Shown here piece by piece: positions 23,815 through 33,947 of a stretch of 64,000 nucleotides of DNA. How positions within the stretch are numbered: position 1 is the first letter of the stretch; every line of letters begins with the position of its first letter. Source of the DNA: Periplaneta americana (taxonomy: Eukaryota; Arthropoda; Insecta; Blattodea; Blattidae); the NCBI RefSeq assembly GCF_040183065.1, contig NC_091123.1, positions 8,811,001-8,875,000 on the forward strand, read 5' to 3'. Under the pieces are notes generated by a model. It saw only the letters and a program-made list of their open reading frames with translations, was not told where the DNA came from and did not search any database. A program made the translations under genes and the position numbers.

Positions 23815-25340
23815 GTCAGCCTCGGTAGCATAGTCGGTATAGCGCTGGTCTTCTGTGCTCGAGTGCTCGAGGTTGCGGGTTCGATCCCGGCCCAGATCGA
23901 TGGCATTTAAATGTGCTTAAATGCCACAGGCTCATGTCAGTAGATTTACTGGCATATGAAAGAACAACTGCCAGTGGCGGTTCCTCGGGGGAGGGAAGGG
24001 AGGAACATCCTCCTAACATTTTTCTTCTTTTGAAAGTAAATACCAAATAAAATATGTACCTTGAAAGTCAATGAAGATTCGATAATTTTTAAGTTCACAG
24101 CTATAAGAAAACCTCGGCTGATCGAGTTTTAAACGATGCGCACTCATGTGCTGCTAGAAAACTGTGAGAAAGATGCGAGATTGTTTGTGTGGAGGAAAGT
24201 CAATCCATTCCTCCTTTACTGCAGTTAGCACACATAGACAACAGCGCACTAGCGGCCAGAGAAAGAAGCAGAGTTTTAAAGCGAGTAAATGAACGGAGAA
24301 GGAGGAGATCCTCCTCTGAATCAGCGCATGGGCGGGAAATAGAAACCGACTGGTCGTGCAGCAAGCTCGCTATCGCTGCCATCTAGCGATCTTGCATTCA
24401 ACCAGACTATAACACAACTAGGAGGAGGCACAATAAAAACAGATTTAACGCAAAGCTATGAAAGACACCATAATATAAACTTTTTAAAAATTATAAATCA
24501 AAAATATTATTCATTGCACTTTATATAGGCTACTATTCATGGTTTGTAACTTTCAAGGATATTTGAAAGTTAAAGTCGGGTTTATATAAAACAAAGAGGA
24601 AGTAGTTCTACGTTAGTATCGCAGATCTTTTTGGACCCTGAAATTCACTTCCATTCATTGTGTACTAGACAGGGCAACAGCCAAGTTGTCAGTTTTGTAC
24701 AAATATATTTGAAATTGAAAGTAGGTACTCCAAACTACATTATTTTTAACATAAAAATTGGCCACTGGCAACTTTGAACAATAATGGTAGTATGACTTTA
24801 CAAGAACTGATATTCTTCAAAAGTACGTGATACTGAACTTGTAAAATGTGCATGTGGCAACACAGACCACGTGGGTGGGTGCAGTGTTCTCGCTTTCCTC
24901 AGATTATTTCCCATTCCCATTTCCGCGGTTCCGATTACGTGTTAGTAGCTGTAGTCTCTTCCAACACGTGTGATGCTGTAGTGTGCTCGAAAAAATGCTG
25001 CGACGTGAATCTCCTTGTAATTGTTAATTTGTGCAATTATTCATCAATGAATGGAAGTGAAAACAATATATATTTTGGACAATTTAGGAAACTCAGTTTA
25101 CAAGAACAGATTATTGCTATACAGAAGGGAAGGCCAACCCCAACACTACCTGGTCTTACATGTATGCATGTTGGCTAATTTGTAGCATGTTTCATTCAAG
25201 AGGGTGTCATTTCGTCCTGTTGCCTTCTTTCCTCCTCTTAAGAAATATGCAGGAGCAGCCACTGACTACTGCAGAACAAAAATCCGGCACATCAGCGACG
25301 CTGATATAACCTCTGCAGTTGCGAGCGTCGTTAAATAAAC
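23815..25340 (+). mobile_element. tRNA-derived SINE, interrupted by a hAT element (copy A)
   Basis: Head tcggtatagcgctggtcttc (A box) and ttgcgggttcgatcccggcc (B box), then body atggcatttaaatgtgctta. It resumes after the hAT at 25273 and ends gcgagcgtcgttaaataaac. The same family occurs at 36053-37680 and, inverted, at 47782-48007. Confidence 0.88.
23972..25264. mobile_element. hAT-type DNA element, non-autonomous, inside the SINE
   Basis: 1293 bp with ends CAGTGGCGGTTCCT and CAGTGGCTGCTCCT (reverse complement of right end). Eight-base flanks ACAACTGC (23964-23971) and ACTACTGC (25265-25272) fit a hAT target duplication with one change. Copy B shows the unfilled SINE. On the + strand LSLQEQIIAIQKGRPTPTLP near 25090-25155 resembles the early part of a ZMYM1/DUF4371-type hAT transposase; the rest is missing. 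Confidence 0.82.
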
Positions 25341-25489
25341 CATAATGAAAAAATGTTATTTGAGTAAATTATTGCATAAATAATCTTGACTATTGGTAAT
25401 GTAGATTTTAATGTTAATAAATCTGTAATATTTAAATATGGCGGAGATGATAGAGTAACTGTTGGCGACACTGTATGGAATACCCGTAC

Positions 25490-27120
25490 ATCGAAATTGT
25501 CCTAGATTGTCGTAGTAGATTTATTTTGTATGAGATCTGTGAAATCATAATCCTGTGTTATGCAGTGTTGCCAATAAGAAAATTTCTTCGTTAGATTAAT
25601 GTTAGTTTAACTGGTAGAATTTATCAAATTTGTATTATTAATGTAGGCATTCAGAGGTTTTCTAATTCACAGTCATAAAATAATCTCTTTTTAAATTAAT
25701 AATACATTAATTTAGCGACTTATAAATAGTTTTATAGCGGATTTTCAAGAACCTAGTTGGCGACATTGGTGACATGGTCGGTCATGTCATAAATTAGGCC
25801 TAAGTTATTACGATAGTTATTTCTGTAATGTGTGAAATGTTGATTAATTTACATTTGCAATAGTGACACTAGTTTTTGTAACACTTCAGATTTCTACAAC
25901 ATATTATTTCATATGTTGAGCTAGAATTGGAGGATATCCATTCTGAACAATAATTATTATATTTATACTGGTACCGGTACCTTAAAGTTGTACTTTTGTA
26001 GAGCAATACCGCTACTTTGTAACTTAGATTCCTATTCCAGTTATATTACACGCAACGTTATGTGTAACATAAATTATGCGCAGTGTTGAAAAGTAAGAAT
26101 GAGTGTCTGTGTTGACACATACTTGATGAAAGTAAACAATTACAGCGTCGCCTAAGTGTACCAGTAGACTTAGAAAGTTGGATAGGTGGATACTATTTTC
26201 AGCGGTTATTTTCAAGAAAAGATCTCTCTCCTTTTTTCAAACAACAAACTTAAATCAACCTAACCTACTTTAGTTTAGGTTAGGTTTGTTGTGAAAAGGA
26301 GAGCTTCATTTACTTCTTACCTTTAAGAAAATAAATGTGGCTTTAACTAGTTAGTCTGCAAAGAAAAAATGTAAATCTTTCCGAAATACATTTCATTCAG
26401 AGAAATAGAACATAAAGCAGGTTAGGATATCAGGTTATATCATCTGGGATGAATTACATGAACCGCAAAGATGACTCGACTAGAAGCTAACGACGTACCT
26501 AAATACATTTATACCTCACGTAGTAACACAATAGTACAGAAATACCAGCCATTACTTTTCTTCAAGTGAAAAATATCATGGACACATCAGGTTTAGAAGC
26601 CTTAACGGCCTGCCCTGGGAAAATCAGCAATAAGTGTTCCTGATCTGTCCATCTTGACCTGGTTGTCCGAAGTCCCGTTTTCCCTTACCTTTATAATATG
26701 ATAATGTAAGTTTTGAAAGTCTGATGTATCCATTCTTTTCGTGGCTAATTCTCTTGATGTGTCGTAGGCATTTTTGTAGGTATTATTTTATTTCCTTGAG
26801 GATGTTCTTGGTTTTTAAAGTAGGCTATGTCGAATATTCTCATTTATTTTTCTATGCAAACAAGTGAATCCTAGGAGAGATCTTACAAAACTCATTTGTG
26901 TCGCTACTAACTGTTTGAAATCAAACTTATGAAACCTAAGCTCGAAGAAGTTGAAAATCGCCTTTATCATCTTTATGAGTTATAAAAATGAAAGATTTTA
27001 ATCCCGAACTTTTTATGTAGTTTATTTAAAAGTTCATTGTTATTAAAAAATGGAATAGACAGTTTTCAGTTTGTTATAAAATTATCATTTTGTATTTGTG
27101 TTTCATTTTTGTTCCTGTAG
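25490..27120. other. Region upstream of CCANK1
   Basis: Weakly similar to 37822-38890 up to about 26090. The last 200 bp before CCANK1 are similar to the 45655-46218 flank of CCANK2 (shared tttatgagttat and catttt/tttttgt.ctgtag words). Otherwise only a short palindrome at 26226-26303. A 5' exon of CCANK1 may be hidden here. Confidence 0.5.
26226..26303. repeat. Short palindrome
   Basis: 78 bp. Outer arms ctctcc...aacaaac and gtttgttg...ggagag pair, as do inner acctaacct and aggttaggt around a loop near 26260. Imperfect in the middle of the arms. Confidence 0.75.
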
Positions 27121-27642
27121 ATGGCCAAACCCAATCCAGTAATGCAACTGCAGAAGAGGGTGAACACAATCGAGGAGCAAGTGGTCACTCTATTGCCCCT
27201 TGTGGAGGAAGTGCACATTCTGAAGGAACGTCTGGACAAACTTATTTCACATAGCTGCGTGCAGGGTTTCAGGAGATGTCAGACCTTTCTCAAGGAGGGG
27301 CATGAGTCTCTGTCTAAAGAGAATCAACTACAACGAGATCTGGAGCAGCGCTGTGCAGAATTGGAGACACAGTTGCAGCAGCAACAGACCCGCTGTACAG
27401 AACTTGAGGCACAGGTGCAGCGAGAACAGGCCCACCACACAGAAGCTGAGGTGCAGGTACAGCAGCAGCAGACCCGCTGTGCAGAACTTGAGGTGCAGGT
27501 GCAGCAAGAACAGACCCGTTGCGCAGAACTTGTTATGCAGGTGCAGCAACAGCAGACTCGCTCTGCAGAACTTGAGGCACAGGTGCAACAGCAGCAGACC
27601 CGATGCGCAGAAGCTGAGGCCAAGGCACGGGAGCTTGGAGCA
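27121..27642 (+). CDS. CCANK1 exon 1 (coiled coil)
   Basis: 174 codons, ending in phase 0 at GGA GCA. Unit order of the 14-mers varies at a few sites (HHTEAEVQ, RCAELVMQ). Each 42-bp unit contains CAG GTGCAG or a close variant, a weak in-phase donor-like word. Confidence 0.8.
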
Positions 27643-29461
27643 GTGAGTACAGCATAGGACTCTGATCTCTCATTGCCAGAACAGGGATTCAATGTATGTA
27701 CAGAGTGAGCGAAAAGTCTCACTACACCTGTTTTCCTGCAGAACAGATCTTTGCATTATAGGTGGGGTTTGACATAGCTCTGAACTGTGATAATGGCAGA
27801 AAAATTGCTGTGACAGATAATAGAGATTTTGTTCGGATGATTCTCAGCGATTGGGAATGTTTCCCACCTCAAGCTGACAGATATTTAATTATGTTCATCA
27901 GTCTTATGAAATTTGGCATGCCTGTATCATAAGTGCTATATCAACAATACTGATTAGCAGAGACCGGAAGTTTAGGCATTATGAATCATTAAAATAGGGA
28001 GGCAAAAAGGCATCATAAATAGCTAAAATAGGCAGGCAAAAAGGCATTATAAATAGCTAAAATACGCAATAAAAGGCAATTACAAAAACCTTGCACTAGA
28101 CCCACAATCTTGCACTTTCCACAAAGGGATTTCGGCAGCTTGAAAAGCTTTACATAAGTCGAATGCAAATTGACATTTTCGACTCGATGTTGCAATTACT
28201 GTTGAAAGCAAAGAAATCTCCTTCCCAGTAGCCTTGGAAAGTGCATTTTTGTGTTTGGTTGTACTGATATGTCGCGATATGAAATATTTAGCTAGCTACA
28301 ACAACGTCGCAATGAAAACTGAAAGAAAAATAACCATTAAAATAACGTTAGACCCGCACTCATTGTTGCCTTGTCAAATAAACACAAGCAATAATTAAAA
28401 CACTTACTGTTATACATTTTTGCACGGCAGCACTCTTTGTTGCAAAGAGAATATGAACTGACTGAAAGACAATAATATACATTTGGTGAATCCAAAATTC
28501 ATAGTTTGTCAAAGTTCAAAAGCATTTGGACAGAGTCAAATATTGTTTCCCCATATTTTAAGTTGTATAATTTTTTTTAATTCGTTAAATTTGTGGCCGC
28601 GAATTATTCCAGTCTCTATTCATGGTTGTTACGGTATGTAGCTACTCTTGGACCCACACGGAAGCTACAAGTCTGTCCTCCACACTAAAACTCTCGTATT
28701 TGCCACGCCATCTTGCACTCTTGAAATGGCTGGAAATTTCGGTGTGTTATGGTTTCCCTTAAGTCCGCCAGATGTCTCTTACATGATCACACCTCGAAAT
28801 ATGTCCACCAGGTATCATACACATATCACCAACATATTTTTCAAACAGATTTGTTTTGCAGGAAAAATAAATAGATGTAGTGGAACATTTCATCAGCTCT
28901 GTAGAGTCACCAAACCATGACGTGTTGATGTTTCAGATCACAGAGCCATCAGCTGACGTTAAACAGTTCCTGCAGTCAGTCCCTGGCACAAATGACTGGA
29001 AGTTTATACAAGCGGCTAGGTCTGGCAACACTGCAGCTATACAGCATCTTATCTCTGCAGGAGTCAATGTAAATATATGCGATGTATCTGGCTTCTCTGC
29101 ACTGCACCATGCAGCTGAGGGTGGCCATACAGAGACTGTGCGGCTGTTACTGGCATTGCGTGCTAATGTTAATGCAAGAACACCAGACAATGTCACTCCC
29201 TTGCACCGAGCAGCTGTTAGAGGTCATGAGGCTGCGTGCGAGGCACTGCTGTCTGCCGGAGCAGATATCAACGTGCGTACTGCTAATCTTTTGTCCTATC
29301 CTGTTCATTATGCAGCAGAGTCTGGTGCATTGTCTGTGGTGCAGCTGCTGGTGTGTCGTGGAGCCAAATTTTTACTCCTTGACAGAGCTGGTCACAGCCC
29401 ACATCGGGTTGCGATTCTCAGAGGTCACAGCACTGTAGCTAAATATCTGCAGGGGATTTAA
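27121..29461 (+). CDS. CCANK1: coiled-coil plus ankyrin-repeat protein, two coding exons
   Basis: Exons 27121-27642 and 28937-29461 join in phase 0 to a 348-residue protein. Exon 1 (174 residues) starts MAKPNPVMQLQKRVNTIEEQ and runs into seven consecutive 14-residue units of the type RCAELEAQVQQQQT (two heptads each), predicting a coiled coil; the DNA is a 42-bp minisatellite. Exon 2 (174 residues) has five ankyrin repeats, clearest in FSALHHAAEGGHTETVRLLL and TPLHRAAVRGHEAACEALLS. The ATG follows an acceptor-like ttcctgtag, so a non-coding 5' exon is likely. Donor GCA/gtgagt at 27643 is strong; without splicing the frame ends 12 bases later as VSTA-stop. Function unknown; ankyrin and coiled-coil parts suggest protein binding. 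No signal peptide or membrane segment. Paralog at 46219-49158. Confidence 0.8.
27643..28936. other. CCANK1 intron
   Basis: Contains a sequence starting cagagtgagcgaaaagtctc at about 27701, shared with CCANK2 (46674) and resembling a mariner-type terminal repeat, a 3-unit tandem repeat at 27974-28082, and a segment at 28640-28830 that recurs at 46742-46935 (inverted) and 48360-48545. Confidence 0.7.
27974..28082. repeat. Tandem repeat, about 35 bp x 3
   Basis: Units of the form ggcattataaatagctaaaa followed by taggcaggcaaaaa, about three copies. Confidence 0.85.
28937..29461 (+). CDS. CCANK1 exon 2 (five ankyrin repeats)
   Basis: Starts ITEPSADVKQFLQS after acceptor gatgtttcag, stops TAA at 29459-29461. 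The fourth and fifth repeats are degenerate (PVHYAAESGALSVVQLLV; HSPHRVAILRGHSTVAKYLQ). Confidence 0.85.
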   Translation: MTEPSADVKQFLQSVPGTNDWKFIQAARSGNTAAIQHLISAGVNVNICDVSGFSALHHAAEGGHTETVRLLLALRANVNARTPDNVTPLHRAAVRGHEAACEALLSAGADINVRTANLLSYPVHYAAESGALSVVQLLVCRGAKFLLLDRAGHSPHRVAILRGHSTVAKYLQGI

Positions 29462-29972
29462 TTTTCTGGTAGTGATGGGTGTGAAAACGTGGAGTGAGAG
29501 GCCTGAGTTCTAGCCCCAAGTGTATCCTGCTTTCCAGTTGCAGGTATTGGATGAGGTGCATGTTTTGTGATGACATTGGGAAAACTGCAAAGTCCATTCG
29601 AAACTTTGGTAGAGCACAAGTACACAAATCTCTTAAATTGAGACAACTCATCCTTCCTAAGGCTTTTCCCTTGTTTTCCTAAGACGTTAAGACAGATGTC
29701 GAGATGAGCCCTAAAAGAAATGGGCCATGGACCTACAGCCCCTTCCCAAAAAAAATTCCGCTATTTTTCCAAATTTAAATTTCCGACATAGATGCCCTGG
29801 TGTAGCTTTCATATACATATTACCCAATTACACGAGCAAGGTTACTCGACTCTACTCACACTGCTGAAGACACTGTACCTTTCAATGTGCAGACTTACAA
29901 CTTCTGGCAGTCTTGCCTTAGCCTTTGAACATCACACCTGTTACACGAGGAAGATTATTCGACTCAAGGTGC
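29462..29972. other. Downstream of CCANK1
   Basis: First 180 bp resemble the sequence after CCANK2 (tgggtgtgaaaacgtggagt versus tgggtacgaaaagctggagt), so 3' UTR and flank were duplicated too. No canonical AATAAA found. Confidence 0.5.
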
Positions 29973-29989
29973 AATATTTAATACATGTT

Positions 29990-31588
29990 ATTGTTGTTGT
30001 TTTCTAATGCCAGGCATTTGACAAGAAAGTCATTTGACATCTTGCACTCCAATATATTTCAAAGATATTATCATGGCCAGCCACTGAAGCACAGATTTTG
30101 AGATGTTCCGAATCCATTTCTTGGTTTGAGTTGCACAATGGTCAGTTAGGGGACTGATATATTCCAATTCTATGCAGGTGTTTGGCCAAACAATCATGGC
30201 CTGTTGCCAATCTAAATGCAGCTACAGACGATTTGCGTGGTAAATCGGGAATTATCTGTGGATTATGATGCAGAAAGTTTCATTTTTTCCCTTGGGATTG
30301 TGTTATCAAATTTTGTTTGTTGAAGTCTAAGTATGTAGATTTAATAAATCTTTTCACAGAGTAATACGTAGATTTAGTAACAGGTCTGTAAGTAGCAGTG
30401 CTGCCCTTCTTTGCTAAAGCATCCGCATTCTCGTTTCCCAGGATTCCACAATGGGATGGTATCCATTGGAATGCAATTCTTTTATTGAGTGATATTAATT
30501 GAGAGAGCATTTTAGTTATTTCTGCTGTTTGAGATGAAGGTGTGTGTTTAGAGACTATTGATAGAATAGCTGCTTTGGAGTCTGACAATATAACTGCATT
30601 CTTAAATTTATTGATGTGGCATAGAAGATTCCTGAGACTTTCACTTATTGCAATGATTTCTCCATCAAAACTTGTTGTTCCATATCCAAGAGATCTATAA
30701 AGTGAGAAGAGACAGCACGCAACACCTGCACCGGCACCTTGTTCTCTGGAGATCAAGGATCCGTCGGTGTATAAATGAAACCAGTTTTGTGGAGGGTACC
30801 TAATATTAATTGTCTCTAAAGACAATTGTTTCATTATTTCAGTATTTACTTCTGATTTCAGTATTTCTTCTGTTAAATTTAGATTATATTCTATATTTAA
30901 TAGAGTTAAAGGGTTTGGTTTAATTTGTAAGTTTTCTTTTAAATTCGGGATATTGTTTTTCTGTTTTAATTCTTGAACAATAGATATGAAACTTTTTTGA
31001 GTTTTCAATCTACAGAGAGGACTGTATGAATGCCAATTGTTTCCTGGTAATCTGATAAGTTTTTCATATTGAATCAGTGCTTTTTCTTCTATTGTCATTT
31101 TGATGCTGTTAATATTAGTGAGGAATCTTATAGAATCTATTGGAGTTGTTTTGATTCCACCAGTAATGAGTCTGACAGCTTGGTTTTGAACATATTCTAT
31201 TTCGTTTACGAAAGGGGAAGTAATTAAAATTTCTCCGCAGTATGTCAGCACTGGCTGTATAAACATTCTATATGTAGTGTTCAAAGTATTCCTAGAGCAT
31301 CCCCATTTCTTTCCTGCTAGTGTTTTTAGAAGGGAGAATCTTTTACGAGCTTTTTCAGAAATGTATTTAAAATGGTTGCTCCATGTTAACTTACTATCGA
31401 AAGTAACTCCAAAAAATTTTGGATTCATAAATCCTAGGAAGGTGTTGGCCATTGTATTGGATATTGAATTCTCTTTCTTTTTTACCAAGTGAAAATATTT
31501 GGTAGTTACTTTTGCTTAAATTGAGCGTCATCAAATTTGATGTATTCCATTCATGTAATTGATTTAGAGCTTCAAGAGCAGAATTTGT
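29990..31588 (-). mobile_element. LINE with RNase H domain, 5'-truncated, 17-bp target duplication
   Basis: Bounded by exact AATATTTAATACATGTT at 29973-29989 and 31589-31605. Minus strand: end of reverse transcriptase (LNLSKSNYQIFSLGKKEREF, then, after one frame change near 31430, FGVTFDSKLTWSNHFKYISE), then RNase H with all four acidic positions: YTDGSLI, FDGEIIAI, LSDSKAA and GNENADALAKKG. The 402-codon open stretch is 30280-31488. A stop at 30280 ends it early compared with the copy at 52982-54372. The 3' tail is (AAC)n. I/LOA/Jockey-type group; clade not fixed. Confidence 0.92.
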
Positions 31589-31755
31589 AATATTTAATAC
31601 ATGTTGTATTGTACAAAAGTATCTCAATGCAGTAGACAATGGTTTAATTTGTTATCTGCCATAGAAGTTTAGTTCTTGAAACAAATATGGGAGGTTTATT
31701 CAAGTTGTAGGATATAATGGTAATGAACAAACATCTTGTTAACATAAACACAAGC

Positions 31756-31962
31756 AGCCAGCTACGTGGTCTAGAGGTTAGCAAGTGTGCTCCAAGACAC
31801 TTGGGCTAATTACCAGATTGGATTTTTTTTTTCGAGAGTCTCTCCATCTATAAGACCAATGTCAGATAATTCTGACAAATCCTCAGTCTCATACCATTAT
31901 CACCAATTCCTAGTTATCCTCATAGTTGATACAGTGTTATTTAATAATCATTTTTAAAAAGT
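31756..31962 (+). repeat. SINE-like unit in copy B
   Basis: Same unit as 21008-21215, differing at about a dozen positions. Confidence 0.5.
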
Positions 31963-32934
31963 GACAGGATTCATGAAATCCCTACAATTGCGTGAAACGT
32001 TTATGCAGTTCTTGATTGTTATGGTGAGCATGATTGGGTTGTAAGGATGTTTCTTATTTGAAATAAAAGTTTAATATTTGTTTTCATCTCTGTCTTCATA
32101 CTGCCCGCATTTAAATTTAACAAGTCTGAGCCTTCTAGTTAATTACTTCATAATATTGCTTTCTCATTCCACGAGGCCTAGTCTTGAGACAGTAATGCAA
32201 TTGATAGTCGAAACGATTCACAAGTTAGTAAGGTGCCGAGTTGTTTGAAATAATTTGTAATGGGTAATATGGTAGTAATATATCATTACAGAGAATTGGA
32301 TTCATGTGGAAATTAATACCACAGTTAAGTATTTTAGAATTAATAATTATTTTCTTCATACTCCTGACATTTATTAATTAGCTACTCCATTTGTGTATGA
32401 ATAATAATTTTTTCAAGCGTTGAAAAATAAATTGATTATGATGCCACATTCGTTTATTTTGAAATGACTTCAGAATACCATGTAAGTGCATATGTTGTTA
32501 TTCTGTTATCGAATTATTAAATTTTTATGCAAGGGACATCTCTTTTTTATATATATTTGTCTATCCTTGTACCATCAATAAAAAACATATTTTATAATTT
32601 TTTTTTAATTTGCACAGTCTTTGTACATAAATATGTACTTCGCGGTATTCTGAAGTATAGCATTTGTTTTAAATACATCATAATTTCAGTCATCCAAGGT
32701 CTGTTGTAATTAATGACGTCACTATATTAACAGAAATTATGACCCGTCAATTGTTTAAGAAATTTGCATTTTTTATATATGCTATTTCTAAAGTTGTAAG
32801 ATACTGTATATCCAATGGCTGGTACCTAGACTTTGCATTATTCACTCAAGCATCACTATCCATGAGTGATTCGCCAAAGCTGTAGTTATTTTTGCTACTA
32901 TAGGCATTGCCCTCATTACACCATGGAAGGTGAT

Positions 32935-33115
32935 CTACGTAGCATCACATGGTGATGATTAATGAAGTGATAGTGGAATGTTGGTAAGGCCAACAAGGGT
33001 AAAAACCTACCTCCAAGCACAGTCTTTGCCCACAACGAATTCCAGTTAGACCGATTAGGATTCGAACCTGGGTTACCATGTGGAATGCCTATGCTCTAGC
33101 TCTTCAGGTAATGCT
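32935..33115 (-). mobile_element. tRNA-derived SINE, minus strand, old
   Basis: Reverse complement has ctgaagagctagagcatagg (A-box-like) and cccaggttcgaatcctaatc (B-box-like). Body ends in a purine/pyrimidine-rich stretch near 32935. Confidence 0.65.
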
Positions 33116-33539
33116 ATGCCCTTTCTGAAAAGTTGACTCAGATGAAAAGTTAAAAACGAAAATTTTGAGAATAATGAACACATCTGTTTTCAGAGAACTG
33201 GTGGGGTGATATTAACAGCCCTTTTAATTGATTTTCATGTATTTGAAAATAACTTAATGCGACAATTGGTGTGCTTAGTAATTATTTCCTGTTTAATAAG
33301 TGGTAGAAGACACTACATACAACCTGATATCAAGATAGGACAGTCGTGTGTTGTATTTCCAGAGTGAATATGACAATGCAAGAAATGAAAGACAATCAAG
33401 TTCTGTTACTTATGTTTTGGAGAGAACATTTAAAGCTATGAGTGTGTCTTAAAATTGCGGTAGATAGTTAACTTACATGAAAGAAAATGAAATGGAGAAA
33501 GGTTAAGAACCCTTCAGAAAATGTGTTGGCGACTCTCTT

Positions 33540-33880
33540 GTTACAACATAGATATATTTAATCAGGAAGTTTTGAGACGAACAGTGCTTGCTTTATATAA
33601 AGAAGGCTTTAGTCCTATACCCAGTCTAGACGGTATTTTTCTGGAAGCTCGCAAAATACGAAACACTATAAATAGAAAATTTCATGTTTCTCACTGCAGA
33701 AAATACTAAAAGCTATTGGATATCAGAACAACAGAAACGAGGACAATAAGAAATGTTTAATTGAACATGGCGACATTGTTGCATGGCACAACGAATTTTT
33801 AAAAACAATGAGAAAAGTAAGAGAATTAGGAAGATCTATTGTATTTTCAGATAAAATTATTTTTAATGCCTGTCTTTATC
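33540..33880 (+). mobile_element. Tc1/mariner-superfamily transposase fragment
   Basis: Plus strand reads FNQEVLRRTVLALYKEG, then KILKAIGYQ, EHGDIVAWHNEFLKTMRKVR and RSIVFSDKIIF. This is the DIVAWR...LRKE GR.IVY.DET pattern of an IS630/Tc-type transposase seen in many insects, with the first catalytic Asp kept and Glu lost. Frames change at least twice. Confidence 0.7.
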
Positions 33881-33947
33881 TTGCTTTCATACATTATTTA
33901 TTTTAGTTGAATTTGTTTTTGTCAACTTAGTTCTGAAACGTTCTATT

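Larger units (their letters stand above)
20845..25490. repeat. Duplicated block, copy A
   Basis: Collinear with 31590-37822 (copy B) once later insertions are set aside. Matching anchors: atgttgtattgtacaaaagt (20843/31601), the SINE-like unit at 21008/31756, tttgtttttgtcaacttagt (23308/33912), tttatcctaaagcagcttta (23586/35813) and ggcgacactgtatggaatac (25465/37797). By eye the best stretches exceed 90% identity. Beyond the last anchor the match drops but continues weakly to about 26090/38890. Confidence 0.88.

Noticed and set aside
23816-24046. Minus-strand frame across SINE and hAT end
   Set aside because: Spans a transposon junction, so cannot be an old gene.
24189-24386. 65-codon Arg-rich frame
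   Set aside because: Inside the hAT element with no match to its transposase; composition low-complexity.
27324-27722. 132-codon minus-strand frame rich in Cys and Ser over CCANK1 exon 1 (and 46275-46664 over CCANK2)
   Set aside because: Antisense shadow of the CAG-rich coiled-coil repeat; composition follows from the repeat.
28937-29461. Bacterial (endosymbiont) origin of the ankyrin gene
   Set aside because: Spliced structure, animal-style codon context and a paralog with the same intron argue for a host gene.
30280-31488. 402-codon frame as a host gene
   Set aside because: Reverse-transcriptase/RNase H content, target duplication and a second copy show it is a LINE.
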